This document shows, piece after piece, positions 40,587-48,969 of a stretch of DNA of 64,000 bases. The stretch comes from Microbacterium sp. A20. GTDB lineage: Bacteria; Actinomycetota; Actinomycetes; Actinomycetales; Microbacteriaceae. The stretch spans positions 116,715-180,714 of the forward strand of contig NZ_SSDF01000080.1 in assembly GCF_004794515.1 (NCBI RefSeq), given 5' to 3'. How positions within the stretch are numbered: position 1 is the stretch's first letter; every line of letters begins with the position of its first letter. Below the pieces are notes generated by a model. That model was not told where the DNA came from, did no database searches, and saw only the letters and a program-made list of their open reading frames with translations. The position numbers were made by a program, and so were the translations under genes.

Positions 40587-42425
40587 TCAGAAGTTGTTGA
40601 TCACGGAGGCGAAGACGAGGTCGATGCGCTCGGCATCCGAAGCGTCGAACATCTGGCCGCCCGTGGCATCGGCGATCCGCTGCAGCACCGAGGTGTCGGC
40701 CGCCGAGCTGTAGGCGATCGGGAAGATGCGCACCGGGGCGTCGGTGCCGCCCTCCTTCGTGCTCTTGCCGATCTTGGCGATCAGCGAGTCGAGCGATGTC
40801 GTGGAGTCGGTGTCCTCACCGTCCGAGAGCACCACGATCGCGTTGATCCGTCCCGGCTCGGCCCGCTCGCTCATGACCTCGTACGCGGTGAGCACCGCGT
40901 CGTACAGCGGCGTGCCGTTGCGCTCGGCGTAGCGGAGGTCGTCGAGGGAGGAGTTGAGCTTCTCGCCGTCGGCGCCCAGCGGGGTGACCCCGCGGAGCAC
41001 CTGGATGTGCTCGCCCTCGTCGGAGGAGACACCGGTGGTGAATGCCCAGACGCCGACCTCGTCGGTGGAGCGGAAGTGGTCGAGCGTCGTCTGGGCGCCC
41101 TGGATCGCCCCGTCGAGCCGGGAGCGGCCGTCGCCGATCGGCTCGTCCATCGAGCCGGAGATGTCGATAAGCTCGAGCACCGACGAGGGTTTGCGCACCT
41201 GCGTCCACTGGTCGATCGCGGTGGAGATCACGTCTACTTCGGGCTTCGGCAGCGTGACGGTGGGTTGTGCGGGATCGACGCCGAAGTTCGCCGTGAACAG
41301 GTTGCCCAGCGGGACGGATTCGTCGAGCGGACGGAAGCCGTACTCGGGGAGGATCTTCTGCGCGGCCTCGGTCTGGAGGAAGGCGGCGAAGGCCTCACCT
41401 GCTGTGCGCTGCTCGGGCGTCACCCAGTCGGCGCCGAGCACGGTGACGGGGTTGTCCGACCACATCGAGCCGCCCGCGGGGTACACCGCGACCAGCTTGG
41501 TCTTCGGCGGGACCAGGGTCTCTCCCGGCTGCACGGTGTGCGAGTCGGGGTTGCCCTTGTTGTAGTTGAGCAGCGAGGTCTCCTCGAGCGCGACCGCCGA
41601 GACGTAAGCCGAGCCGTTGGCGCCGTTCTGCGTCTCGTCGTACAGGGTCGACAGCACGTTGCCGGTGGTGTCGCCGTAGTGGATCACGCACTCCTCGAAC
41701 ACGCGGGAGAAGTCGGCCGCGGCATCCACATCCGCCGACGTCAGCCCCTCGGCCTTGCCCGACGCCTCGTACGACTGCATCAGGATGGTCGACAGCCCCG
41801 TGGTCGAGGTGTTGGGGTTCGTCTTCGAGATCTTGAAAGCGCCCCAGATGTCCTTGCCCACGCTCCCCCAGCCGTCGGGGTCCTGGCACAGGCCCTCCAG
41901 GTCGGTGATGCTGATCGGCTTGTCTGGCCAGCCGAGCGCTTTGGCCATCGGCTCTGGCATCCCGAACACGACGGGTGTGCGCGTGAAGGATGCGGGCGTG
42001 CCGACGAGGTTCTGCGAGGCGGCTGCCGCGACGCGGTCGGTCCAGACCGTGGAGGCGGGCGACCACAGGGTCGGCCACAGGGCGCGGTCGTCGCTCGGCC
42101 AGTCCTCGCCGGATGTCAGGTAGCGGGCGGCATTGCCGGACGAGACGTTGGTGGGCCGCACGGTGGCGCAGGTGTCGAGCTTCTCGTGCTCCGGGGAGTC
42201 TTTGAACGCGGTAGCCAGCTCATCGAGCATGTTGACCTTCTCCGACGAGGTCGCCACGGTGATGTGCGTGCAGCCGTCGTCGGGAAAGCCCTGGCTGCCG
42301 TCGGGGGTGGGCTCTTCTCCCCCGCCGGTGCAGGCTGCCAGCACCAGCGCGACGATCGCCGCCGTCGCGAGGGCGACAGGTGTTCGCCGGATGGTGGTCC
42401 TTCGTGCGGTGCGAGGCGCGCTCAT
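40587..42425 (-). CDS. lipoprotein with solute-binding-like and VWA domains
   Basis: A 612-residue exported lipoprotein. The signal peptide ends at the lipobox LAAC with Cys32. Residues about 40-400 resemble an ABC-type substrate-binding protein (family 1-like), containing the DPDGWGSVGKDIWGAF and TGLSTILMQSYEA segments. From about 410 there is a von Willebrand factor A domain with MIDAS D421-S423-S425 (DISGSM) and a later VVLSDGEDTD. The VWA part probably grips protein partners in a metal-dependent way. It is cotranscribed with the membrane protein gene 7 bases downstream. Substrate and partner are unknown. Confidence 0.88.
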   Translation of the reverse strand: MSAPRTARRTTIRRTPVALATAAIVALVLAACTGGGEEPTPDGSQGFPDDGCTHITVATSSEKVNMLDELATAFKDSPEHEKLDTCATVRPTNVSSGNAARYLTSGEDWPSDDRALWPTLWSPASTVWTDRVAAAASQNLVGTPASFTRTPVVFGMPEPMAKALGWPDKPISITDLEGLCQDPDGWGSVGKDIWGAFKISKTNPNTSTTGLSTILMQSYEASGKAEGLTSADVDAAADFSRVFEECVIHYGDTTGNVLSTLYDETQNGANGSAYVSAVALEETSLLNYNKGNPDSHTVQPGETLVPPKTKLVAVYPAGGSMWSDNPVTVLGADWVTPEQRTAGEAFAAFLQTEAAQKILPEYGFRPLDESVPLGNLFTANFGVDPAQPTVTLPKPEVDVISTAIDQWTQVRKPSSVLELIDISGSMDEPIGDGRSRLDGAIQGAQTTLDHFRSTDEVGVWAFTTGVSSDEGEHIQVLRGVTPLGADGEKLNSSLDDLRYAERNGTPLYDAVLTAYEVMSERAEPGRINAIVVLSDGEDTDSTTSLDSLIAKIGKSTKEGGTDAPVRIFPIAYSSAADTSVLQRIADATGGQMFDASDAERIDLVFASVINNF

Positions 42426-42457
42426 GCGCCAAGGGTACCGATGTATCGGGCTCCGGA

Positions 42458-43282
42458 TCACGCCGTTCCGGCGCGCATGAACTCCTCGGCTGCTTGCACC
42501 TGCTCCGCGCTCGGGCGGATGCCGGTGTAGAGCACGAACTGCTCGAGCGCCTGCAGGGTCGCGACCTCGGCGCCGGTGATCACGATCTTGCCGGCGGCCC
42601 GACCCGCGGCGATCAGGGGCGTCTCGGCGGGCAGTGCGACGACGTCGAAGACGACGGATGCCGCGGCGATCGCCGCCTCAGAGAACGACAGCGACTGCTC
42701 CTCCGACCCCCCGGCCATCCCGATCGGGGTGACGTTGACGAGGATGTCCGCCGTCGAATCGAACACGTCCGCGCTCCAGCGGAACCCGTACAGACCGGCA
42801 AGCGCGCGTCCGTTCGACTCGTTCCTGGCGACGATGGTGACATCGGTGAAGCCGGCGTCGCGGAAGGCGGCTGCGGTCGCCTTGGCCATGCCGCCGGAGC
42901 CGCGCAGCAGCACGGAGGCCGCCGGGTCGAGCTCGTTGCGCGCGATCAGCTGCGCGATCGCGGAGTAGTCGGTGTTGTACGCCGTGAGCACGCCCGCATC
43001 GTTCACGATCGTGTTGACCGAATCGATCGCGCTCGCCGAGGGGTCCATCCGGTCGACCAGCGCGATCACCTCTTCCTTGTACGGCATGGAGATCGCGCAG
43101 CCGCGGATGCCGAGTCCGCGCACGCCGGCGATGGCCTGGGCGAGGTCGGTCGGGGCGAAGGCCTTGTAGATCCAGTTGAGCCCGAGCGCCTCGTAGAGGT
43201 GGTTGTGGAATCGCGTCCCGTTGTTGCTCGGCCGCGCCGACAGCGAGATGCAGAGCGTCATGTCCTTGTTGAGCAGCGTCAC
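42458..43282 (-). CDS. shikimate 5-dehydrogenase-like enzyme
   Basis: A 274-residue AroE-family oxidoreductase. The substrate domain shows LSARPSNNGTRFHN and the catalytic Lys in SMPYKEEV, with Asp in YNTDYSAIA. The C-terminal half is the NADP-binding domain (LLRGSGGMAKATAAAF). It may reduce 3-dehydroshikimate or a related cyclic substrate; some actinobacterial paralogues act on quinate/shikimate or are of unknown use, so I withhold aroE. GTG 43282 follows TAGCCT (minus strand, 43294-43289) by 6 bases, consistent with a leaderless message. Confidence 0.88.
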   Translation of the reverse strand: MTLLNKDMTLCISLSARPSNNGTRFHNHLYEALGLNWIYKAFAPTDLAQAIAGVRGLGIRGCAISMPYKEEVIALVDRMDPSASAIDSVNTIVNDAGVLTAYNTDYSAIAQLIARNELDPAASVLLRGSGGMAKATAAAFRDAGFTDVTIVARNESNGRALAGLYGFRWSADVFDSTADILVNVTPIGMAGGSEEQSLSFSEAAIAAASVVFDVVALPAETPLIAAGRAAGKIVITGAEVATLQALEQFVLYTGIRPSAEQVQAAEEFMRAGTA

Positions 43283-43397
43283 CGCATCAGGCTACCTTCG
43301 CATCGTTTCCCTTGCGCGGATCGGCGCCTGCGCCCGGTCGGGACTCGCCCGGGCGAGGCCCGTGACGGGACCGCGCGTCCTCCCCTAGGGTGAAGGT

Positions 43398-43600
43398 GCG
43401 TGCACACGGGGATCGATCGTCTTCGTCTCTCCCCAGGAGACGAACCGCCCACCCCAGGGGCAAGACGATCCGTGCACGCGATTGGGCCCCCTCGAGTAGC
43501 TCAGTCCCCAATGGGCTGCTCGAGGGGGTCGCTATCGCGTCCCGCGCCGTGATTTTCGGATTTGTCCCCCAAAAGGGGGACAAGCACTCCGAAAAGGAGC
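43398..43600 (+). ncRNA. candidate structured RNA upstream of the cold-shock gene
   Basis: The 568-base gap between the shikimate dehydrogenase-like and cold-shock genes has no convincing reading frame. It contains three successive hairpins: TTCGTCTC/GAGACGAA (43422-43444, C-rich loop), CCCCCTCGAG/CTCGAGGGGG (43487-43528, with an inner stem), and TTTTCGGA...TTGTCCCCC-AAAA-GGGGGACAA...TCCGAAAA (43553-43595). A GTGACG/TAGGGT promoter-like pair is at 43362-43391. This could be a separate small RNA or part of the regulatory leader; strand and ends are inferred. Confidence 0.4.
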
Positions 43601-43742
43601 TAGGCTGTTTCTGACGCACCCTCCGGTCGTCTTCGGCCCTCATCGCTCCCCCCGCGGTGAGGGCCACACCATTTTCTCGGCGCCTTCCGCTCGTGTGCCG
43701 CTGAATCCCCCGGATGACGGCCGTGTGCCGCTCATGCAACAT

Positions 43743-43771
43743 TTGGATTACCTTCTTGCAGCGGCTATTCC
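43743..43771 (+). promoter_or_regulatory. promoter of the cold-shock gene
   Basis: TTGGAT (43743-43748), 17-base spacer, TATTCC (43766-43771). A start near 43778 would leave a leader of about 73 bases before ATG 43851. Confidence 0.5.
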
Positions 43772-43850
43772 GCTCGGGGGCTCCTCCACTAGCGTTAGCG
43801 ATGTCGGGGCATACCTGCGTCGGCTTCTTCATCAGCAGAACAGGCAGTAC

Positions 43851-44057
43851 ATGAGCACCCAGGGCACGGTCAAGTGGTTCAACTCGGAGAAGGGCTTCGG
43901 CTTCATCTCCCCCGACGACGGAGGCGCTGACGTCTTCGCGCACTACTCCGCCATCCAGTCATCCGGCTACCGGTCTCTCGAAGAGAACCAGCGAGTCGAG
44001 TTCGATGTGGCACAGGGCCCCAAGGGCCTGCAGGCAGAGAACATCCGCCCCGTCTGA
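43851..44057 (+). CDS. cold-shock protein
   Basis: A 68-residue single cold-shock domain protein. RNP1 is KGFGFI at 14-19 and RNP2 is DVFAHY at 27-32; the start [14 protein letters not shown] is typical of CspA-type RNA/DNA chaperones. It binds single-stranded nucleic acids and may melt RNA structure. The start is ATG 43851; a longer in-frame reading from 43695 lacks homology. A probable promoter and a structured upstream region precede it, and a hairpin follows. Confidence 0.95.
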   Translation: MSTQGTVKWFNSEKGFGFISPDDGGADVFAHYSAIQSSGYRSLEENQRVEFDVAQGPKGLQAENIRPV

Positions 44058-44072
44058 GACGGGCGGGAACAC

Positions 44073-44120
44073 GAACTCCCCGACCGGAGCGCCATGACGG
44101 CGTCATCCGGCGGGGAGTTC
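44073..44120 (+). terminator. hairpin after the cold-shock gene
   Basis: Stem GAACTCCCCG / CGGGGAGTTC (44073-44082 and 44111-44120), with an inner CCGG/CCGG and ATGACG/CGTCAT stem, followed by TGTGCTT. It lies 15 bases after the stop and probably ends the transcript. Confidence 0.75.
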
Positions 44121-44193
44121 TGTGCTTCCGGCGGGTCCGCTCCGGCGCGCAGGCACGGTGAGCGTCAGGTGCTCGCGGGTGCCGTAGCCGCTG

Positions 44194-44859
44194 TCAGCCG
44201 AGGAGGAGAGCGCGCAGCTCGGCCACGGTCGTGACGCGGAACTCCGCCTCATCGCCCTCGTGCGAGTTGCTGAAGCCCCACTCGACGAAGATCACGGGGA
44301 CGCCGTTGGCCTTGCCGCCCTCGACATCGTGATGACGGTCGCCGATGAGCACCGGCCGTGACGTGTCGGCGCCGAGCTCGCGGAGCCGCCGCAGCGCTTC
44401 GGCGACGATGTCGGTCTTCGAAGCGAGCGTCGACTCATCAGGTGTCGCACCGACGGTCGTCAGGAACGACGGGCGGAGGCCGAAATGGTCGACGAGGGCG
44501 TCGACCTGGATCTCCGGCTTCGAGCTGGCCGTCGCCTGCGGGATGCCCGCCGCCGCCAGCTCGTGGATGAGGTCCGTGACGCCGGGGTATGTGGCCACGT
44601 CGGTGGTGTAACCGTCGGCCTTGCCCAGCGTGCGGTAGAACGTGACCGCCTCGCGGGACTCCTCGGGGGTCATTCCCGCCTGGTCCTGGAACGACTGGAA
44701 CATGGGTGGCCCGATCCAGTGGACGAGCTCTTCGCGCGTCGGTGCCGGCCGGCCGAAGTGGGTGAGGGCGACGTTCAGGCGTCGGAGGATGCCGACGGAG
44801 GCATCGATGATCGTGCCGTCGACGTCCCACAGCACGCAGGAATAGGGGGAGTGGGGCAT
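44194..44859 (-). CDS. HAD-superfamily phosphatase
   Basis: A 221-residue HAD hydrolase close to the phosphoglycolate phosphatase/Gph group. The catalytic motif WDVDGTIID is at 11-19, motif II TASSKPE near 109-115, and motifs III/IV show Lys in LASKTDI and the Asp pair in LIGDRHHDVEGGKANG. A cap domain sits between motifs I and II. The physiological substrate is unknown. TAGGCT (minus strand, 44871-44866) ends 6 bases before ATG 44859, so a leaderless transcript is likely. Confidence 0.9.
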   Translation of the reverse strand: MPHSPYSCVLWDVDGTIIDASVGILRRLNVALTHFGRPAPTREELVHWIGPPMFQSFQDQAGMTPEESREAVTFYRTLGKADGYTTDVATYPGVTDLIHELAAAGIPQATASSKPEIQVDALVDHFGLRPSFLTTVGATPDESTLASKTDIVAEALRRLRELGADTSRPVLIGDRHHDVEGGKANGVPVIFVEWGFSNSHEGDEAEFRVTTVAELRALLLG

Positions 44860-44933
44860 GCTTCCAGCCTATGGGCCCGACGGCGACGGTCATTCTTCCT
44901 GCACAGCTGTGCCCCGAAAAAGCTTGTTCACAC

Positions 44934-44964
44934 CTTATGTGAGAGCGAAATGTCCTCATATAAG
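44934..44964. promoter_or_regulatory. imperfect palindrome before the coiled-coil gene
   Basis: CTTATGTGAG (44934-44943) and CTCATATAAG (44955-44964), ten-base arms with one mismatch and an 11-base spacer, in the region between the HAD and coiled-coil genes. It contains TATAAG, which could act as a -10. It may be an operator; no cognate regulator is adjacent. Confidence 0.5.
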
Positions 44965-45002
44965 GTCGTGACAAGAGTGGAGTCACAGGTGAGAATGGAG
45001 GC

Positions 45003-45335
45003 ATGTACGTGTCGGTGGAAGTCATCACGATGCTGGCGACAGCAGCGGCGACTCTGGTCGCGATCGTCAGCGGGTTCGGCTGGATGATCACTCGGATGGA
45101 TGCGCGCTTCGCGTCGCAGGATGTGAAGCTCGAGGTGCGATTCGATCGCATCGACCGCCGCTTCGAACGGGTGGATGAACGGTTCGAGCGGATCGATGAA
45201 CGGTTCGAGCGGATCGATGAACGGTTCGACCGAGTCGATCAGCGGCTCCGCCTCGTCGAGCTCGAGATAACCGAGGTGAAGATCGCGGTCGCGCGACTCG
45301 AGGGGCCGGTTCTTCGCCTGATGGCGGCGCGCTGA
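45003..45335 (+). CDS. membrane-anchored coiled-coil repeat protein
   Basis: A 110-residue protein. The N-terminal membrane helix (about 5-30, MLATAAATLVAIVSGFGWMI) leads into a coiled coil made of seven-residue repeats of the type RFERIDE/RFDRIDR, encoded by near-identical 21-bp units. It ends with LRLVELEITEVKIAVARLEG. Proteins with DUF-type heptad repeats of this kind are common next to signalling or toxin genes and vary in copy number. A GAGAAT element ends 6 bases before ATG 45003, so it is probably leaderless. Function not known. Confidence 0.82.
   Translation: MYVSVEVITMLATAAATLVAIVSGFGWMITRMDARFASQDVKLEVRFDRIDRRFERVDERFERIDERFERIDERFDRVDQRLRLVELEITEVKIAVARLEGPVLRLMAAR
45138..45242 (+). 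repeat. 21-bp tandem repeat
   Basis: Five 21-bp units: two identical (45180-45200 and 45201-45221, CGGTTCGAGCGGATCGATGAA), with diverged copies at 45138-45158, 45159-45179 and 45222-45242. Copy-number change would alter coiled-coil length in steps of one heptad without a frameshift. Confidence 0.9.
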
Positions 45336-45360
45336 TCGGCGGGGGCCACGAGGCCGAGGC

Positions 45361-46056
45361 TCAGAACAGGCGGGGGATGCCCGACTCGATGCCCTTCATG
45401 TCGTCGTAGTCGAGCACCAGGCAACGGATGCCGCGGTCCTCGGCCAGCACGCGGGCCTGGGGCTTGATCTCCTGTGCGGCGAACACACCCTGCACAGGGG
45501 AGAGGTGCGGGTCGCGGCCGAGAAGCTCGAGGTACCGGGTCAACTGTTCGACGCCGTCGATGTCGCCGCGGCGCTTGATCTCCACCGCGATCGCGGCGCC
45601 GTCGGCGTCCCGCACGAGCAGGTCGACCGGGCCGATCGCCGTCGGGTATTCGCGGCGCACGAGCGTCGCACCCTCCGAGATGCGCTCGACCTGTTCGGCG
45701 AGCAGTCGCTGCAGGTCGGCCTCGACGCCGTCCTTCTGCAGCCCGGGGTCGATGCCCAACTCGTGGGAGGTGTCGTGGAGGATCTCGTAGATCTGCACCC
45801 GCAGCGCATCGCCGGTCTTCTTGTGCGTTACGCGCCAGACCTCGACGACGCCGGCGCTCGCTTCCTCCTCGCCCGGTTCCTCGCTCGACAGCGAGCAGGG
45901 AGGGCTCATCCAGTTCAGCGGCTTGTAGCTGCCGCCGTCGGAGTGCACGAGCAGACTCCCGTCTCCCTTGTGCACGAGCAGACGCGTGGCGAGCGGGAGA
46001 TGGGCATTGAGCCGACCGGTGTAGTCGACCGAGCAGCGGGCGATGACGAGACGCAC
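45361..46056 (-). CDS. nucS: mismatch-specific endonuclease NucS/EndoMS
   Basis: A 231-residue enzyme of the NucS family, the actinobacterial and archaeal endonuclease that cuts mismatched double-stranded DNA and provides a MutS/MutL-independent mismatch repair. The N-terminal DNA-binding/dimerisation domain begins [16 protein letters not shown]. The C-terminal PD-(D/E)XK nuclease site is Asp145 (GPVDLLV), Glu159 and Lys161 (AVEIKRRG). It acts with the beta clamp in its relatives. GTG 46056 follows TAGGCT by 6 bases on the minus strand, so it is probably leaderless. Confidence 0.95.
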   Translation of the reverse strand: MRLVIARCSVDYTGRLNAHLPLATRLLVHKGDGSLLVHSDGGSYKPLNWMSPPCSLSSEEPGEEEASAGVVEVWRVTHKKTGDALRVQIYEILHDTSHELGIDPGLQKDGVEADLQRLLAEQVERISEGATLVRREYPTAIGPVDLLVRDADGAAIAVEIKRRGDIDGVEQLTRYLELLGRDPHLSPVQGVFAAQEIKPQARVLAEDRGIRCLVLDYDDMKGIESGIPRLF

Positions 46057-46112
46057 CCGTCGAGCCTACTTCGTCGCCGCGGTGTTCTTCGCCGCCCCGG
46101 GGCGCGTGGCGA

Positions 46113-47006
46113 TCAGTTGCCGAGGACGTTCCCGAGTGCCTCGAAGAGCCCGAGCTCGGTGGCCGCGGAGCGGGCGATGAGGAACCCGATGATGCCGATG
46201 ATCCAGGCGGTGTTCTCTGCGCCGGTGCGCTCCATCCAGGCGGCGAAGCGCTCGAGAGGACGCTGCACGAGAGGAGCGGCCACGATGCGGAGGAGGAGCA
46301 GCACGATCGCAGGGAGGATCATCAGCGCGCAGTATCCCGCCAGCGACAGCACCCGCACAGGAGTGTCGACCGCAGCATCCGCGAGCATCGTCATCGCGAC
46401 GATGTACGGCAGCATCGTGGCGATCTCCACGAGCCCCGCGGCGATCGCGACGGCCATCACGGCCGTGCCCCGGGTGCGGGGATCGAGCAGGCGCTCACGC
46501 CATCGCGTGATGCGGCCCGGACGGGGAGCTGCCGCCACTCCGGTCCGGTCCGCAGCGGCAGGGGGCGGGGGCGGCGCCATCGTCGCCGGAGCAGGGTTGT
46601 CACGCACGGGCATCCCCGTCCACGGCGAGACCTGCGGCGCGGACGCGACGGGCGCAGCCTCGGGCGCAGCGGCGCCCCTCTTCGGCTGCTTCTCGCCCGT
46701 CGGCATCACCAAGGCGGTGATGAGGAGTGCGGCTCCGACGACGAGGCGGACGATCAGTCCCGCCGGAGACGCCAGGAAGTCCGCGGCCACGTCGACGAGG
46801 TTCACCAGCCCCCACAAAAAGAGAAGCCCGACGACGAGGTAGAACACCGCGATCGTCGCGAGGTAGAGGAGGATGCGTCCGGCGCGCACGCGGCCGGGGT
46901 GCAGCAGGAGGAAGACCGGGATGAGCAGTGTGCCGACGCTGAGGCCGTCGAGCAGCGCCAGGAGCGCGAGGGAGAGGGGGAGCGGCAGGCCGCCGAAGAG
47001 TTCCAT
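46113..47006 (-). CDS. GAP-family membrane protein
   Basis: A 297-residue polytopic membrane protein of the GAP/Sap family (PF11139 type; some relatives transport peptidoglycolipids in mycobacteria). Six to seven membrane helices lie in two halves. The first starts LPLSLALLALLDGLSVGTLLIPV, the centre contains a Pro/Ala-rich cytoplasmic loop (about 110-170), and the second half has AGLVEIATMLPYIVAM. It probably moves a lipid or related substrate, not identified here. No coupled partner is present; the start is a clear ATG 47006. Confidence 0.88.
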   Translation of the reverse strand: MELFGGLPLPLSLALLALLDGLSVGTLLIPVFLLLHPGRVRAGRILLYLATIAVFYLVVGLLFLWGLVNLVDVAADFLASPAGLIVRLVVGAALLITALVMPTGEKQPKRGAAAPEAAPVASAPQVSPWTGMPVRDNPAPATMAPPPPPAAADRTGVAAAPRPGRITRWRERLLDPRTRGTAVMAVAIAAGLVEIATMLPYIVAMTMLADAAVDTPVRVLSLAGYCALMILPAIVLLLLRIVAAPLVQRPLERFAAWMERTGAENTAWIIGIIGFLIARSAATELGLFEALGNVLGN

Positions 47007-47122
47007 AGTGCCACCGTCGCGCGGGCGGGTGCGGCCGCGGATCGGGCGAAAGTAGCGTTCGTCGTGGGCTGCTCATCCCTTCGACGGATGCGACGGCGAC
47101 CGCTCCGTGGTTGCATGAGGTC

Positions 47123-48319
47123 ATGCACGAGCAGGTCGACGGCGTACCCGGAGCCTGGTATTCCCGGCACCGCTGGTGGGCGGACCCGGTCGCGATGGCA
47201 CTGCTCGCCGTCGTGATGGCGGCGCTGGGATTCCGCGGCGTGTGGGGGTCGTTCTCCCTCCTGTCGGGGCCGGTGTCGCCGTGGTGGGCGCTCGCCTTCG
47301 CGCTTCCGGCCTGTGGGCTCGCGCTCGCCAAGCGACGCCTGCCGGTGACTGTGCTCGGCCTCGTGTCGCTTCTCTTCGTCGCGGACCTCCTCACGGTCGG
47401 CGGCATCGGGACGGTCGTCGTGCTGCTCGACGTGCTGTGGACGGCGGTCTTCCTCTCCGGCCCGCGTCGTCGCCGCGTGCTGCTGGTGCTCCTCAGCGCA
47501 TCGACGGTCATCCTCTTCGTCGCCGCCTGGCTCTTCACCGACATGCCCTTCGCGGTCGCCTTCCTCGTCGGGGTGCAATTCGGCGCGATCTTCGGCACGG
47601 ACTACTGGTGGGCGGTCGCCGTCTCCCAGGCGCAGGAACTCGCCGAACTGCACCGCCAACGCGCAGATGACGCGGCGGCCGTCGCCGAGCGGGATCGCGT
47701 GGAGGCCGTGCAGCGCGAGCGCGAGGCGATGGCGCGCGAGTTGCACGACGTGGTGGCCGGCCACGTGATGGCGATGGCGATCCGAGCGGAAGCCGCCCTC
47801 TCCACGACGCCCGACCAGACGAAGGACCGGGAAGCACTGCAGGCCGTGCGCGATGCAGGCCTGGATGCCCACGGCGCGCTGCGGTCGATGATCTCGGTGC
47901 TCCGCCGCGGCGACGGCGCCCTCGTGCCCACACCGCGCTGGGCCGACTTGGAGGGCATCGTCCGAGAGGCCGAACGCGCGGGGCTCGTCGTCCGCTTCGA
48001 CGCCCCGGATGCGCCCGAGCTCGGAGCTGCTGCAGAGCAGACAGTCGTCCGCATCGTGCGGGAAGCCCTGACGAACTGCACCCGGCACGCGGGCGGCGCC
48101 GACGTCGACGTCGAGATCAAGGAGCGGAACGCCGAACTGCAGGTGCGCGTACGTTCCCGCGGAGGCGTCGCCAGCGCGGCGGCCACGCACGGGGGAGAAG
48201 GCTGGGGTCTGCAACTGCTGCGGGAGCGCGTGGGAGCGCTCGGCGGATTCTTCGCTGCCGGCCCCGACGCGGACGGGTGGTCGGTCGAGGGTCGACTTCC
48301 ACTCGAGGTGCGGGTGTGA
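47123..48319 (+). CDS. sensor histidine kinase, NarL type
   Basis: A 398-residue histidine kinase. The N-terminal half has about six membrane segments, followed by a HisKA_3 domain with the phospho-acceptor His208 in ARELHDVVAGH, and a HATPase_c domain containing REALTNCTRHA and the Gly-rich GWGLQLLRERVGALGG. The usual DNGxG G1 box is not obvious, replaced by RSRGGVASA, so ATP binding may be atypical. It should phosphorylate the overlapping regulator. The start is ATG 47123, though TTG 47111 is possible. Its stop overlaps the regulator's GTG start. Confidence 0.88.
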   Translation: MHEQVDGVPGAWYSRHRWWADPVAMALLAVVMAALGFRGVWGSFSLLSGPVSPWWALAFALPACGLALAKRRLPVTVLGLVSLLFVADLLTVGGIGTVVVLLDVLWTAVFLSGPRRRRVLLVLLSASTVILFVAAWLFTDMPFAVAFLVGVQFGAIFGTDYWWAVAVSQAQELAELHRQRADDAAAVAERDRVEAVQREREAMARELHDVVAGHVMAMAIRAEAALSTTPDQTKDREALQAVRDAGLDAHGALRSMISVLRRGDGALVPTPRWADLEGIVREAERAGLVVRFDAPDAPELGAAAEQTVVRIVREALTNCTRHAGGADVDVEIKERNAELQVRVRSRGGVASAAATHGGEGWGLQLLRERVGALGGFFAAGPDADGWSVEGRLPLEVRV

Positions 48320-48963
48320 GCGCGCCGACCGTACTGCTCGCCGACGACCACGGCGCCATCCGGGCGGGGCTGCGCATCATGCTCGAGGCACACGGGATCC
48401 TCGTGGTCGGCGAGGCCGCGGACGGCGACATCGCCGTGCGCAATGCGGCCGCGCTGCGACCCGACGTGGTGCTCATGGATCTGCGGATGCCCGGCCGGGA
48501 CGGCATCTCGGCCACGCGGGAGATCGTCGAACGCGGACTCGGCGACGTGCTCGTGCTGACCAGTTTCGACGAGGATGAACTCGTCCTCGGGGCGATACGC
48601 GCGGGTGCGGTCGGCTTCCTCCTCAAGACGGTCGATGCCCCCGCGCTCGTCCAGGCTGTGCGATCCGTCGCCGCGGGAGAAGGAGCGCTGGATCCGCGGG
48701 TGACGCGGCGTGCGCTCGCCGCCGTGGCCCAGGGGGTGGAGGCGCCGTCGTCGGCATCGGGCGCGACGGAGCGGGCCGACCTGACCCTTCGCGAACGAGA
48801 AGTCCTCGACGGCATCCTGCAGGGCTGGTCGAATGCGCAACTCGCGGCGCGGCTGCGTATCTCGGTGCCCACCGTCAAGACGCACGTGTCGAACGTGCTC
48901 ACCAAGCTCGGCGCGCGCAGCAGGTCGCACGCGGCCGCGATCGTGCGGGGCAGCGAGGACTGA
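48316..48963 (+). CDS. NarL/LuxR-type response regulator
   Basis: A 215-residue response regulator. The receiver domain has Asp10/Asp11 and the phospho-acceptor Asp55 (LMDLRMPG), and Lys in FLLKT. The C-terminal LuxR/GerE helix-turn-helix is LTLREREVLDGILQGWSNAQLAARLRISVPTVKTHVSNVLTKL. The GTG start 48316 overlaps the kinase stop (GTGA). Together they make a two-component system of unknown stimulus. Its stop is only 6 bases from the end of the convergent MFS gene. Confidence 0.95.
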   Translation: MSAPTVLLADDHGAIRAGLRIMLEAHGILVVGEAADGDIAVRNAAALRPDVVLMDLRMPGRDGISATREIVERGLGDVLVLTSFDEDELVLGAIRAGAVGFLLKTVDAPALVQAVRSVAAGEGALDPRVTRRALAAVAQGVEAPSSASGATERADLTLREREVLDGILQGWSNAQLAARLRISVPTVKTHVSNVLTKLGARSRSHAAAIVRGSED

Positions 48964-48969
48964 GCGCGC

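Noticed and set aside
43287..43943. A 218-residue minus-strand frame over the noncoding region and the cold-shock gene
   Set aside because: No recognisable fold, it crosses the hairpins and the start of the cold-shock gene, and its low-quality composition matches a chance frame.
45505..46842. A 445-residue plus-strand frame across nucS and the GAP-family gene
   Set aside because: It spans two well-supported minus-strand genes and has no domain.
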